Origin: Burkholderia ambifaria
Lineage (GTDB): Bacteria > Pseudomonadota > Gammaproteobacteria > Burkholderiales > Burkholderiaceae
DNA length: 64,000 bases
Assembly (NCBI RefSeq): GCF_001443045.1
Contig: NZ_LKPJ01000013.1
Location: 62,001 to 126,000 of the forward strand
Reading direction: 5' to 3'
The notes beneath the pieces were generated by a model, which had not been told where the DNA came from, did no database searches, and saw only the letters and a list, made by a program, of their open reading frames with translations. The position numbers and the translations under genes were made by a program. The stretch's first letter is position 1, and every line of letters starts with the position of its first letter. Shown here piece by piece: positions 23,632 through 33,867 of this stretch.

Positions 23632-24816
23632 TCAGACAACTTCGAACAAACCGGCTGCGCCCATTCCGCCCCCCACGCACATCGATACGACGACGTAGCG
23701 CGCGCCGCGTCGTTTGCCTTCGATCAGTGCATGGCCGACCGTACGGGCACCGGTCATCCCGTACGGATGGCCGATCGAAATGCTGCCGCCGTTGACGTTG
23801 TACCGGGCCGGATCGATTCCCAGCTTGTCGCGGCAGTACAGCACCTGGCATGCAAATGCCTCGTTGAGCTCCCACAGGCCGATGTCGTCGACTTTTAGGC
23901 CATGAAGCTTCAGGAGCTTGGGGATCGCGTAGATGGGACCGATGCCCATCTCCTCGGGCGCATTGCCGACGACGGTCATGCCGCGATAGATGCCGAGGGG
24001 CGTTGCGCCGATCTGTTCGGCGGTCTTACCATTCATCAGAACGCAGGCGCTTGCGCCGTCCGAAAGCTGGCTTGCGTTCCCGGCGGTTACAACGCCACCG
24101 TCAACCACCGGTGCGAGAGAGGCAAGCGATTCGAGCGTCGTGCCGGGACGATTTCCCTCATCCTGCGTGAGCGTGACTTCCTTCCGCGACGTTTCGCCGG
24201 TCACTTTGTCGACGACCAGCATCTGAGTCGTGATCGGGACGATTTCGTTCGAGAAACGGCCTTCCGTTTGTGCCGCGGCAGTGCGAAGCTGGGAATCGAG
24301 CGCGTACTGATCCTGCACCTCCCGAGAGATCCCGTACTTGCGGGAAACGAACTCGGCGGTCTCGAGCATCGGCATGTATGCGGCGGGTTGCACGGCCAGC
24401 ACGTTGGGATCCTGGTCGGCGCGCGTCCACTCGAAGTAGCGGGTCTGTACCGCAGAGATGTTTTCCTGGCCGCCCGCGACAACAACCTGCATCCCGTCGC
24501 ACATGATCTGTTTGGCGGCCGTGGCGATCGCCATCAGGCCTGACGCACATTGCCGGTCAAGTGTTTGTGCGCCGACTGAAGCAGGTAGCCCGGCCGCCAG
24601 CACACCTTGTCGGGCGATATTGTTGCCGGCGGTTCCCGCGTTGAGTACCGAACCGATGACGGCGTCCTCGATGCGATCCGGTTCGATACCGGCGCGCAGT
24701 ACAGCATGCCTGATTGCGTGACCGAGCAGGGTGGGCGAGTGCGTTAGGTTGAATGCGCCACGATATGCCTTGCCGATCGGCGTGCGCGCGGTGGAAACGA
24801 TGACAGCATCAATCAT
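23632..24816 (-). CDS. Acetyl-CoA acyltransferase (thiolase)
   Basis: The product has 394 residues, the standard thiolase length. The nucleophile Cys90 is in [13 protein letters not shown], with [10 protein letters not shown] (His) and [12 protein letters not shown] (second Cys) at the end. It cleaves 3-ketoacyl-CoA to acyl-CoA and acetyl-CoA, or condenses in reverse. It lies 55 bp downstream of an acyl-CoA dehydrogenase on the same strand, and together with the broken MaoC hydratase and the SDR it would complete one beta-oxidation-type cycle. GC is clearly lower than in the first 23 kb. Confidence 0.92.
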   Translation of the reverse strand: MIDAVIVSTARTPIGKAYRGAFNLTHSPTLLGHAIRHAVLRAGIEPDRIEDAVIGSVLNAGTAGNNIARQGVLAAGLPASVGAQTLDRQCASGLMAIATAAKQIMCDGMQVVVAGGQENISAVQTRYFEWTRADQDPNVLAVQPAAYMPMLETAEFVSRKYGISREVQDQYALDSQLRTAAAQTEGRFSNEIVPITTQMLVVDKVTGETSRKEVTLTQDEGNRPGTTLESLASLAPVVDGGVVTAGNASQLSDGASACVLMNGKTAEQIGATPLGIYRGMTVVGNAPEEMGIGPIYAIPKLLKLHGLKVDDIGLWELNEAFACQVLYCRDKLGIDPARYNVNGGSISIGHPYGMTGARTVGHALIEGKRRGARYVVVSMCVGGGMGAAGLFEVV

Positions 24817-24871
24817 ATTGATATCCTAAAAAATTAAACGAAAGCAACGAAATGGAGGCGTCTCACACGGG

Positions 24872-26695
24872 TCAGAACCAATGCTCCGGCATCGTCAGAG
24901 GGGTTGTTTCCACTGGATTGAGCACGGCGAGACACGCAGCTACCTTGGGCATTTCCCACCCGAAGAAGTAGTCGCACGCTGCGAGCTTGCCGCGATGGAA
25001 GTCGCTTCCGGTAGGGCCGTTCTCGAGCGTGTTGGCCACGATCGCCTGGTCGAGCCAAAGCCAGCCGACGACGACATGGCCAAATGCTTCAAGGTAGGCA
25101 GCCGCATTCGCCAACTGGACTTCCGGGTCGTCGAGCCGGTGCAACGCGTCGGTGACGATGCGGATGCGCTCCCACGCGCATTCGAGTGTGCCGGCATGGT
25201 CCTGGAGCGGACGGATCGACCGTGCCCTGAATACCGTCGTGGCAATTTTCCTGTCGAGCGCTGTCATGGCGGTACCGCCGTTTGCGCGAGTCTTCCGACC
25301 AAGCAGGTCGAGCGCCTGAATACCGAATGTGCCTTCGTGTATCGGGTTGAGCCGATTGTCGCGATAGAACTGCTCGACGTTGTATTCGCGCGTGTAACCG
25401 TAGCCGCCATGAACCTGAATGGCGAGATCGTTGGCGACGAGGCCCCATTGGGACGACCAACTCTTGACGACGGGGGTGAGCAGGTCAAGCAGACAATGCG
25501 CCTCTTCGCGGTTGTTGACGTCTTCTTGCGAATGGATATCGTCGCTAAGTCGAGCCGCATACAGACACAACGCGAGTGCACCGGATACATATGCCTTTTG
25601 CGCGAGCAGCATGCGCCGGACATCGGCATGACGAATGATGGGGGCCTGTCCTGATGCGGGCGATCGGTCACCGCGTGTCCGGCCCTGCAGGCGCGTCTTC
25701 GCATAATCCAGCGAGTGAAGGTAGCCTGTATAGCCAATCGCGGCGGCGCTGAGGCCGACCGAGATACGCGCCTCGTTCATCATGTGGAACATGTAGGCCA
25801 GCCCTTTGCCGGGCTCGCCAACGATCTCCCCGATTGCGCCCGCTTCGCCTTCCGGACGGTAGCGACCCTCACCGAAATTCAGCAGGCAATTTACAGTGCC
25901 GCGGTAACCCATCTTGTGATTGATACCGGCGAGTACGACATCATTTCGCTCGCCAGGCAGTCCGTCGGCGCTGATCAACTTGCGCGGTACGGTGAAGAGC
26001 GATATCCCTTGAACGCCCGGAGGAAGTTGCCCGTTTTCATCGGGAATCTTTGCCAATACCAAGTGGACAATGTTCTCGGAAATCTCGTGATCGCCACCGG
26101 AGATCCACATCTTGTTGCCGAACAGGCGGTAGCGGCCGTCTTTACTCGGAACCGCGCGCGTGCGGATATCTGCAAGACTTGATCCGGCTTGCGGCTCCGA
26201 CAAGCACATCGTGCCAAAACATCGCCCTTCCGCCATGGCCTTGACGTAGTGCTCCACCCGGTCTCGCTCGCCGTGGGCCATTAGCAAATTGGCGTTGGCG
26301 ATGGTGAGAAACGCGTAGCCTGCGGTTCCCGGATTGGCTGCCAGCAAATACGCCATGCCGGCCCGTTCCACGGTGCTCGGCAGGCTCATGCCGTTCCATT
26401 CGTTGGGGAACGAGGCGCTGATCAAGCCGGCGGCCGAAAATGCACGCAATGCGACACCCACTTCCGGGTTGATGGTGACGCGTTCTCCGTCAAATGCGGG
26501 TTCGTTGCTGTCGTTCTTTTTGTTATGCGGCTGGAAGAGATCCGTGGCAAGCGATTCGTACACATCCAGCACGGATGTGTAGTCGAATCGGTCCTGCCCG
26601 GCAAACCGTTGCCGACGGGTAAGAGATTCGACCTGCAGCCAGTCGAAAAGAATGAACTCCACGTCGCGACGGGAGAGGGTGAGTTCGCTAGTCAT
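24872..26695 (-). CDS. Acyl-CoA dehydrogenase (long FadE-like form)
   Basis: The product has 607 residues. FAD-binding and substrate motifs are FGTMCLSEPQAGSSLADIRT and GNKMWISGGDHEI. The C-terminal helical part has HGGYGYTREYNVEQFYRDNR and the catalytic-base region NPIHEGTFGIQALDLLGRK. The extra C-terminal ~120 residues are the extension found in DmdC/FadE5-type enzymes. It introduces the 2,3-double bond in acyl-CoA and passes electrons to ETF. It precedes the thiolase. The acyl chain cannot be deduced. Confidence 0.9.
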   Translation of the reverse strand: MTSELTLSRRDVEFILFDWLQVESLTRRQRFAGQDRFDYTSVLDVYESLATDLFQPHNKKNDSNEPAFDGERVTINPEVGVALRAFSAAGLISASFPNEWNGMSLPSTVERAGMAYLLAANPGTAGYAFLTIANANLLMAHGERDRVEHYVKAMAEGRCFGTMCLSEPQAGSSLADIRTRAVPSKDGRYRLFGNKMWISGGDHEISENIVHLVLAKIPDENGQLPPGVQGISLFTVPRKLISADGLPGERNDVVLAGINHKMGYRGTVNCLLNFGEGRYRPEGEAGAIGEIVGEPGKGLAYMFHMMNEARISVGLSAAAIGYTGYLHSLDYAKTRLQGRTRGDRSPASGQAPIIRHADVRRMLLAQKAYVSGALALCLYAARLSDDIHSQEDVNNREEAHCLLDLLTPVVKSWSSQWGLVANDLAIQVHGGYGYTREYNVEQFYRDNRLNPIHEGTFGIQALDLLGRKTRANGGTAMTALDRKIATTVFRARSIRPLQDHAGTLECAWERIRIVTDALHRLDDPEVQLANAAAYLEAFGHVVVGWLWLDQAIVANTLENGPTGSDFHRGKLAACDYFFGWEMPKVAACLAVLNPVETTPLTMPEHWF

Positions 26696-26809
26696 GGAAT
26701 CGAATGAGTGAGTATCTAGAGTCTTGGCAAGTTTTCGAATTTCTTCAATAAATTCTGGAATGCGAAATTACTGTTTCAAATCGATCGAACCGGGAAACAT
26801 TCAGGGAAA

Positions 26810-27226
26810 TTATGAGTTGATCGGCATCATCCACTCCGCCACGATGGCTGGCTTGTGATGGTTCTTAATTTCCACCATTACGCCAACGGTCAACTGGATG
26901 CTCGTGATGTTTCGCATCGTGACCTGCTTCAATGTGAAGCGCACGCTGTTCAATCTGCAATTGATCTAGTTCTGCTGCCTTTTGACCTCGGGGAGAGCGT
27001 TGGAAGCCCACTCGGAAAGCATCGAAAGCGCGAGAAACCCGTAGGCGATGGTTTCGACGGACGATCTTGCGCGTGCAAGTTCCTCATCCACATAAATCGA
27101 TTGCCGGTCACTGTGAAGTCGACAAACTCATTGATCGAAGGCTGATCAATGGAGAACCATTCGGCTACGCCCAGTTCCGTGTCGACGAGGGGCGACAACC
27201 GGGGTAGAGCAAGCCGGGTGCCTGCA
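26810..27226 (-). pseudogene. MaoC-like enoyl-CoA hydratase, frameshifted and with internal stop
   Basis: Reading the minus strand, one frame starts like a MaoC/hot-dog hydratase (LGVAEWFSIDQPSINEFVDF). It must then shift near 27105 to RQSIYVDEELARARSSVETI and AYGFLALSMLSEWASNALPE. It hits a TAG at about 26964-26966, after which the family ending NSVRFTLKQVT ... KPAIVAEWMMPINS continues to a TAA. The catalytic His of the D-x-x-x-x-H motif is also lost in the shifted area. The missing step of the neighbouring cycle, hydration of enoyl-CoA, would have been its job. Confidence 0.75.
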
Positions 27227-27265
27227 TGACGACGTCCGTCAGCCGTGTGGCCACTCAGATCGCGG

Positions 27266-28228
27266 TCAGGTTTGCGTGCAGCCGTCCCGGACTCGTCTCG
27301 CATCGAAATGCTCCTTCGTATTCGCAGAGGCGATGCGGGCCTTTTTGAGCTCGAGATCGCCCTGGGCAACACCGGATGAAGGAACCGTCTCGCCGCTGCG
27401 GTTCGTCACCTCGTCGAGGCGTTGGGCGAGCTGGTGAGCGACCTGGTCGCCGGTCCCGAGATGGATGCCGGGCGTCAAGGTGATATGTGCGGCCTCGAAG
27501 CTGCCCGCGCCTGCGCACAGGACCAACCGAGTAGGTGCCTCTTCACCGGCAAGCACCGCGACGGCGGGGCTGACGGACGCAGGCGACAGCGTGTCGAGGG
27601 TGTCCGCCGACATCAGGCCTTCGAGCATGCGTGTACCGGCCGTCGGAGCAAGGCAGTTCACGCGGATGTTGTATCGCTCGCCTTCGATGGCCAGTGTCTG
27701 CATCAGGCCGACCAGTGCCATCTTCGCGGCACCGTAGTTCGATTGCCCGAAATTGCCGTACAGGCCCGACGACGAGGTCGTCATCACGATGCGACCGTAG
27801 CGCCGTTCCCGCATGGATTCCCACACGGCCTTCGAGCAGTTGACCGCGCCCATCAGGTGAACGTCGATCACCGCGCGAAAGTCGTCGAGCGTCATCTTGC
27901 TGAAGCTCTTGTCGCGCAGGATGCCGGCGTTGTTCACCAGGATATCGACATGACCCCAGCGCGAAAGCGCTTGGTCGACCATGTGCTGAACCTGTTCGGA
28001 ATCGGTAACCGATGCGCTGTTCGCGACCGCCTCGCCGCCGGCAGCGACGATTTCGTCGACGACTCGCTGGGCGGCCGTGGCGGAGCCGCCTCTGCCGTTT
28101 ACGTCGCTGCCCAGGTCGTTGACCACGACCTTTGCCCCCAGCCGGGCAAGCAGCAGCGCATGCTCGCGCCCGAGACCGGCGCCGGCGCCGGTCACGATCG
28201 CAATGCGATTCGTCAGGTCAATCTTCAT
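27266..28228 (-). CDS. SDR, (3R)-hydroxyacyl-CoA dehydrogenase type
   Basis: The product has 320 residues. The Rossmann motif VTGAGAGLGREHALLLARLG, NNAG and the catalytic SNYGAAKMAL (Tyr-x3-Lys) are present. The sequence resembles the N-terminal dehydrogenase of peroxisomal multifunctional enzyme 2 (HSD17B4), which oxidises (3R)-hydroxyacyl-CoA after a MaoC hydratase. This agrees with the MaoC remnant that follows it by about 40 bp. The C-terminal 60 residues beyond the SDR core have no known domain. It is probably first in an SDR-MaoC-dehydrogenase-thiolase transcript. Confidence 0.85.
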   Translation of the reverse strand: MKIDLTNRIAIVTGAGAGLGREHALLLARLGAKVVVNDLGSDVNGRGGSATAAQRVVDEIVAAGGEAVANSASVTDSEQVQHMVDQALSRWGHVDILVNNAGILRDKSFSKMTLDDFRAVIDVHLMGAVNCSKAVWESMRERRYGRIVMTTSSSGLYGNFGQSNYGAAKMALVGLMQTLAIEGERYNIRVNCLAPTAGTRMLEGLMSADTLDTLSPASVSPAVAVLAGEEAPTRLVLCAGAGSFEAAHITLTPGIHLGTGDQVAHQLAQRLDEVTNRSGETVPSSGVAQGDLELKKARIASANTKEHFDARRVRDGCTQT

Positions 28229-29123
28229 GGGTTGTCTCGTTGGTGATGATGTGGTGGCCTACGACGAATAAACGCGCATTCATTCCGCGTTTGTCGCGAC
28301 ATATGGGTGATCTATTACACGTATCAGGAGGTGGCAGGCATGGAGCCATTCGCGGAGGTTTTCGGTGGGAAGGCATGCTCATGCCTGATATGGTCAAATG
28401 ATCAAGTCCTATGATCGGTGAAGTTAACATGGTGTTCATCGGCGGTCGATCGTGGTTAACCCGTCGCTTTCCGAAGCCTGCAGTAATTGAAAGGCATGAG
28501 GTCGATCCGACGCGGTCGAGTGGAGTGTGCCCCCTGAGTTGCGAAACGAGCCGTGAACCGGAATAGATCGACGTATAGCTGAGGCCCGAATTTCGATTTG
28601 AGAGGGAAGCTCGAGAGGGAAGCTCGATGGACCAGACAGGGCCGAAGATTCCTGTTCGGGTATTGCGCCAGTTGTTGCTATCTCGTCTGGTCTCGAGACG
28701 ACCAGAGGTGACGCGACAACAACGCCTCCAGAGAGGGATGAATGCGCGAACCAGAGTTGGCGTCTTGCGGAGGCCACGGCCATCGCGTTGCCGTTGGCCG
28801 CGACGATGAACCGGAGAGCCGATCGGTTTATATAGGACTCTGGATCTTTTTGCCGACCGATATCCGAAGTTTCGCGCGACTGCGAACCATGCTCGCACGC
28901 TGCCTTTTCCATCATGGCGACGCCGTTTAGAAGCGAGTGGGAAAATTCCCCATCTGGTTCCGGTCGGAACTCGACCGGAACCAGAGTGAAGGGCGTGAGG
29001 AAAATAGGGCGCAGGCCGGGATCGAAGAACTAGTCGCGCGAGTTCCGGGAAGCGGTGGCGGGGCAGGTCGAAATTTCTTTCCCTTTTCTAAAGCGACCGG
29101 AGGCGGCATGAACCCCGTCGCTG
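28229..29123. other. 900-bp stretch without a convincing gene
   Basis: Frames here are either antisense to each other or of random composition. Two structural features stand out: a 13-bp tandem duplication GAGAGGGAAGCTC at 28600-28625 and a strong hairpin at 28954-28984. The region separates the SDR operon from the end of the P450 gene and must hold the promoter for the SDR gene. It may be debris from a lost element. Confidence 0.45.
28954..28984 (-). terminator. Large hairpin downstream of the P450 gene
   Basis: CTGGTTCCGGTC and GACCGGAACCAG are perfect 12-bp arms around a 7-base loop. On the minus strand AATTTT follows about ten bases later, so it may terminate the P450 transcript 140 bp past its stop. 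It could instead be the end of a lost insertion element. Confidence 0.45.
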
Positions 29124-32100
29124 TCATGCAAACACATCGGCAACATATCTGCCATGCTCCCGCTCCATCGTATCAATCCACGCGCTGGCGCTTTCATCGT
29201 TCTCTCCTGTTGCCTCCTGATAAATGCGGCCAAGCGTGGCACGTACGGCAGGCGCCATATTCTTTCCATCCCCGCAGACAAAGACGGTGGCACCTTGCGC
29301 AAACAGTGCGGCGATTTTCTCGCGTTCCAGCCAGACTTTGTCTTGAACAAAGCGAGCACCTTCCTCCAGGCGGTTTGAATAAGCCGGCATCACTTCGACC
29401 ACACCACATCGTGCCCATTCGCCGAGTTCGTCGCGATAGAGAAAGTCGACGTCAGGGTCATCGATCCCGAAGAAGAGTAACGACGTGCCGACGTTCTCTC
29501 CCCGCTGTTTCTGTAACGCGCGCTCTTGCAGAAAGCCGCGGAATGGGGCAATACCGGAACCCGCGCAGATCAGAATCATCGGAAGATCGGGTTCGGCTGG
29601 CGGTCGAAAGCGTGCATTCGACGGCCTGACTGCAACGGACAGGCTGTCACCCGTGTTGAGTCGCGCGAGATACGACGACGCCACCCCTTCATGACGACCA
29701 TTGCCGGAGAGCGCCGGTGCATCGACCACTGCTACCGTCAGCGTGACATGGTCTGCCTTCCAGAGCGGGGAAGACGAGATCGAGTACTGGCGTGCTTTCA
29801 GCGCGGGCAGCATATCGAGGAACTTTTCGAACGACAGATCGACGGAGCCGAAGCGTTCGAGCAGATCCATGACGGTTGTCCGCTTTCCCAGAATCTCGCA
29901 TTCGAAATCGTCGGCGCTCAGGCGCTCGAGCTCGACCTTTTCGGGCGGGCAACGCGTGGCCGCGGCCAGGCTGGACACTTGTGATCGAGTTGCGGGAACG
30001 GCGAGTTCGACATAGCTCGAAAACAGTTCACCGCAGCCGATTGCCTGGCCGAGCGGAAGGCGTGGATTACTCGACGTTCCTTCGATCACCACTTGAGTGT
30101 CCCAGCTCACGCGAAATCGACGCAAGACGCGATCGACGTTATTTTTCGAGTTGCGGGGCAGAACGGCCAGGTAATCTCCCGACCGGTAAGTCATCGCTTC
30201 CGGAAGTTTCAATTCAATATGCTTTTTGGAGCGGCTGCCAGCCACGCTAATATCAACCAGCTCTCTATTGTCGACGATGGACGCATGCGCCATGTCGCCG
30301 ATATTCAGCACTTTTTCACGGGAACTGTCGGCGAAGCTTACTTTCAGTGCGACATCGTTATGTTGAACGACCGAGACGTCCTTCCCGGCGCTGATCGCAA
30401 AGCGATTCCACATTTCGGAATACCAACGGTCGAATTCACCAAAGAAGTCGCCACCGGAATCGAGCTCGCCTCTGAAGTGCACTCTCGTCGCACCGGCCTT
30501 CTCGAGCGCTTCATCGACTCGCTTGGGAATCGCCTGGTATGTCCGTGCCCATTGTTTGTTGCCGCACCCAAGAACCGAAAAATTCACGCCGTCCAGCGCG
30601 CCGTCATCCAGCGCTTCGACATACGGGACGAATGATTTGGCGTTGTCCGGCGGCTGGCCTTCGTAGGAAGCGGTGACGATCACAATTGCAGGATATCGAT
30701 CGATTTTTCCTGCGAAGTCGTCGAGGGGAGCGCACGTGGCATGAAATCCGTGACGACTCGCGTCCCCTGCAATGCGTCTAGCAAAGGATTCGGCGGAGCC
30801 TGTATTTCCCCCAAAGAGGACGAGCATGTTCGACAGATCTTCGCCGGCAGGGATCGACTGAAGCGGGGCGACGCTGGTGCTTTGAGCGCTCGGGCGGGCG
30901 TGAAGGGCCGTATCGGGCACTTTGAGCGCACCTCGGGCCCGCGGTTTCACGTTCACCCGGAAACCGGTCGGCTTCAGCGTGAGCGTTTCGGCGACATTCA
31001 GCTCGTAGTTCGGATCTGCGAAAGAGAAATCGAATCGCTGCAGCAGCATGATCAGAACGAGATGGGCTTCCTGCATGGCAAAAGGGCGGCCGATACAGGC
31101 ACGCGCACCATTGCCAAAGGGTTTCCATGAATTGGGGGGAAGCTGCTCCGCATTCTCCGCTGCAAATCGCTCCGGACGAAACGCCTCGACGTCCTCGCCC
31201 CAAACGCTCACATCCCGATGCAACATGGGCGTCAGGATCATGATGATGTCGTCTGGAGAAACGGCATATTTCCCGCCGAACGTGGTGTCGGCGAGCGGTG
31301 TCACCGCGAATGCCGGCGCCGTCGGCCAGATTCGCAACGTCTCCATGAGGATGTGTTCGACGTAGCGAAGTCGTGCGAGATGCTCGATCCGCGGTGTCTC
31401 GCTACCGACGATTTCGTCGACCATATCTCGCGCTTTCTGCAAGATATCCGGGTTCTTGAGAAGAAAATAGGTCGCAAAAGACAGCAGCCCGCTGGTCGTT
31501 TCATGTCCGGCGATGAGAAATGTGATCATCTGGAAGACGATATTCTCATCATCGAGTTTCTCTCCCGTCACCGGATCGATGCCGTTCAGCATTCGGTCCA
31601 ACAGGTCCATCGACTCTTCGTTGTCGTGCGGGTTCTTCCGCCGGTCTTCGATCATTTTGGTCGCGAGCGATCGCATGACTTCAATGTCCGCGTCGAACTT
31701 TCGACTGCGATTGACCATCAACTTCGAAACAAGTTTTGGTCGCAACTCGCGCTTTCCCGCCTCGCTGAGGGTGTTGACCATGGCATCGACAAACGGATGC
31801 TGGTCTTCACGGTAGAAGCTGTTGAAACGACAATCAAACGCACAAAGGGCAATCGTATCGAGCGTCAGTCGAGTCATGTGATCGGACACATCGACCGGGG
31901 TCTCCGGGCCGAACCGCTCCCAATGGAGAAACATCTGGTCAGCGATGTCGACCATTTTGTCGAACATCGACCAGATACTGAGCGGGCCGAACGCCTGCAT
32001 CAGCACACGATGCGCTTTTGCCCAATTCGGTTCGTCACTGAATGCCGTAAATAACCCGTCCCCGATCGCGGGTCTAAGCTCGAGCAGAGATTGGTGTACA

Positions 32101-32315
32101 CACTTCTGAAATCTGCTTTCATCACACACTTCATTCACAAGTGCTTGTCCGCTGACAACGTAGTAACCTTGCCCGAACACCTCGAACCAATAGACCGGCC
32201 CGTAAGTTCGTGCAAGATCCATCATCTTTGCAAGCGGGGACGGCCCGAAGACCTCCATCAGATGACCGATGATGGGCTTCAGAGGCGGCTGGGGAACGAG
32301 GGCGGAGGATTTCAT
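29124..32315 (-). CDS. Self-sufficient cytochrome P450-reductase fusion (CYP102/BM3 type)
   Basis: The product has 1063 residues in one chain. Residues 1-465 form a P450 with the I-helix FLIAGHETTSGLLSF, an E-x-x-R (ETLRIW) and the heme loop FGNGARACIGRPF with Cys407. About 490-640 is a flavodoxin FMN domain (LVLFGGNTGSAESFARRIA). About 670-1063 is the FAD/NADPH reductase (RQYSISSSPL, AGSGIAPFRGFLQ, FVCGDGKNM). CYP102 enzymes hydroxylate fatty acids near the omega end using NADPH alone. The neighbouring acyl-CoA genes agree with a fatty-acid-like substrate. It is divergent from a TetR gene. Confidence 0.93.
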   Translation of the reverse strand: MKSSALVPQPPLKPIIGHLMEVFGPSPLAKMMDLARTYGPVYWFEVFGQGYYVVSGQALVNEVCDESRFQKCVHQSLLELRPAIGDGLFTAFSDEPNWAKAHRVLMQAFGPLSIWSMFDKMVDIADQMFLHWERFGPETPVDVSDHMTRLTLDTIALCAFDCRFNSFYREDQHPFVDAMVNTLSEAGKRELRPKLVSKLMVNRSRKFDADIEVMRSLATKMIEDRRKNPHDNEESMDLLDRMLNGIDPVTGEKLDDENIVFQMITFLIAGHETTSGLLSFATYFLLKNPDILQKARDMVDEIVGSETPRIEHLARLRYVEHILMETLRIWPTAPAFAVTPLADTTFGGKYAVSPDDIIMILTPMLHRDVSVWGEDVEAFRPERFAAENAEQLPPNSWKPFGNGARACIGRPFAMQEAHLVLIMLLQRFDFSFADPNYELNVAETLTLKPTGFRVNVKPRARGALKVPDTALHARPSAQSTSVAPLQSIPAGEDLSNMLVLFGGNTGSAESFARRIAGDASRHGFHATCAPLDDFAGKIDRYPAIVIVTASYEGQPPDNAKSFVPYVEALDDGALDGVNFSVLGCGNKQWARTYQAIPKRVDEALEKAGATRVHFRGELDSGGDFFGEFDRWYSEMWNRFAISAGKDVSVVQHNDVALKVSFADSSREKVLNIGDMAHASIVDNRELVDISVAGSRSKKHIELKLPEAMTYRSGDYLAVLPRNSKNNVDRVLRRFRVSWDTQVVIEGTSSNPRLPLGQAIGCGELFSSYVELAVPATRSQVSSLAAATRCPPEKVELERLSADDFECEILGKRTTVMDLLERFGSVDLSFEKFLDMLPALKARQYSISSSPLWKADHVTLTVAVVDAPALSGNGRHEGVASSYLARLNTGDSLSVAVRPSNARFRPPAEPDLPMILICAGSGIAPFRGFLQERALQKQRGENVGTSLLFFGIDDPDVDFLYRDELGEWARCGVVEVMPAYSNRLEEGARFVQDKVWLEREKIAALFAQGATVFVCGDGKNMAPAVRATLGRIYQEATGENDESASAWIDTMEREHGRYVADVFA

Positions 32316-32357
32316 TTCAATAGCCTTTCAGGGGTATGTCAGAGCATCGCATCTCAA

Positions 32358-32381
32358 TCTATTGAACAAATGTAAAATAGA
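32358..32381. promoter_or_regulatory. Operator-like inverted repeat between P450 and TetR genes
   Basis: TCTATT-N12-AATAGA is an inverted repeat in the 91-bp intergenic region of the divergent pair, where a TetR dimer would be expected to bind and repress both promoters. The region is strikingly AT-rich. Confidence 0.45.
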
Positions 32382-32406
32382 CAAAACCACGTGTCCAGAG
32401 CTTTTT

Positions 32407-33036
32407 ATGCCACCTGATGTAAGCCCTAATCCCGCCGATCCTCGCTTTCAACGGAGTTACGACGCTCTCGTTCGTGCCGTGAGCGAACTGCTCGATGAGG
32501 CGCCGCTGAGCAAACTCAGCATTGCTCAATTGGTGCAGCGCGCGGGCGTCGCGCGTCCTACGTTCTATCAGCACTTTCCCGACCTTCAGGCTGCCGCTCA
32601 GCGGGCGGCGTTGGTGAGGCTCGACAACGCTTTTGCGTTCGTCGAGGAGCAAGGCAAGCTGCTGAGCCCGCCGAATGCCGCTTTCGTCAAGTCAATGGAG
32701 GTGGAAACCGCGCTGATTCTTGAGCATCTGCATGCGCATGAGCCTTTCTATCTGACCGTATTCAACGACGCGGCAACATCGGCGTTTTTCGATGAATTGG
32801 TGACGTTCGTTGCCGGCCGTCTCCTTCCGCCCTATGAAGGAGTCCGAACGGAAGCGGAACAGGATTGCCTGACGGTGCTTGGCGGTGGATTGGTGTGGGC
32901 GGCGGTGCACTGGCTTCGCCAGGGCGCCATGCGCGAGACCCCGGAGGCAATGGCCAAGCGAATGGCCAGCACCGCGACGACGATCCTCGACGCTTTCGGC
33001 CTTACGTTCGGATTCGCGCAGGCGGGTCCAGCGTAG
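32407..33036 (+). CDS. TetR-family regulator
   Basis: The product has 209 residues. The N-terminal helix-turn-helix LSIAQLVQRAGVARPTFYQH is followed by a helical ligand domain with no recognisable specificity. The frame is open upstream, but those residues overlap the P450 promoter region, so the ATG at 32407 is used. Divergence from the P450 fusion follows the BM3 pattern, where a TetR-like repressor (BM3R1) answers to fatty acids. By analogy this is the likely sensor of the hydroxylase substrate. Confidence 0.85.
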   Translation: MPPDVSPNPADPRFQRSYDALVRAVSELLDEAPLSKLSIAQLVQRAGVARPTFYQHFPDLQAAAQRAALVRLDNAFAFVEEQGKLLSPPNAAFVKSMEVETALILEHLHAHEPFYLTVFNDAATSAFFDELVTFVAGRLLPPYEGVRTEAEQDCLTVLGGGLVWAAVHWLRQGAMRETPEAMAKRMASTATTILDAFGLTFGFAQAGPA

Positions 33037-33261
33037 CGGGAGGCACGGTGGGTGGCCAGTTTGCTCGACGTACGCCGCTCATGTGTCGAATCGAACGCTC
33101 GTCGTTGAGCATCAAACGAATTTGAACTAATTGCGGCCTGAACCTGCGGCGGCTTCCGACTAAACTGCACTTCTCTCGGGGCGGGGAGAATTCGGGTCTG
33201 CCTCCTTGGTTGTTTCCTTTCTTGGCAAGTACGAGAACGTTCGAATAAGGAGGGCCTGATA

Positions 33262-33861
33262 TAAAAGCAGTCGTATCTCACGGCATCGACGACATTCGCA
33301 TCGACACGGTGCCCGATTCCGAAATCAATGCGGCGGCCGACGCGATCGTGTGCCTGACGGCCAGTGCGATCTGCCGCACCGACCTGCACATGGTGTGCGG
33401 CACGTTAGGCGGGATGAAGCCGGGCACGATCCTCGGCCATTAAGGTGTCGGCATCGTCGAGACCGTTGGGCGCGACGTGCGCAACCTTTGGCGCGGCGAT
33501 CGTGTGCTGATTCCATCGACGATCGCATGCGGCAGTTGCGCGTACTATCGCGCGGGCTACACCGCGCAATACGACGTCGCGAACCCCGGCGGCCCACGCG
33601 TGGGTATCGCGTTCTTTGACGACCCGGCCGACAGCGGCGCGTTCAACGGGCTGCAGGCCGAGTACGCGCGTGCCGCTTGCGCACGCAAGCCAGATCCGAC
33701 TGCCCAATGCAATCGACGACGATCGCGCGATCCTGATGCCGGACATTTTTCGCACCGGCTGTTTCAGCGCGCAGCTCGCGGAAGAGAGCGCGGGCGACAC
33801 GGTCGCCGTGTTCGGCACTGGACTGGCCAGCCAGTTCGCGATCGCGATCGCGATCCCGTGA
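33262..33861 (+). pseudogene. Zinc-dependent alcohol dehydrogenase, decayed
   Basis: The frame reads KAVVSHGIDDIRIDTVPD, CRTDLHMVCGTLGG, then a TAA at 33441-33443 right after ILGH. It continues as GVGIVETVGRDVRN and IACGSCAYYRAGY. A shift near 33665 leads into another frame with VPLAHASQIRLPNAIDDDR and AVFGTGLASQFAIAIAIP, then stops before the cofactor domain. The start codon position holds ATA after a GGAGGG site. The gene has thus lost its start, its continuity and its last third. Confidence 0.8.
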
Positions 33862-33867
33862 CGGTAT

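Noticed and set aside
33084..33110. TGTCG at 33084 as left end of the Tn7-like element
   Set aside because: Only the first five bases match the right-end candidate, and no repeated internal site follows.
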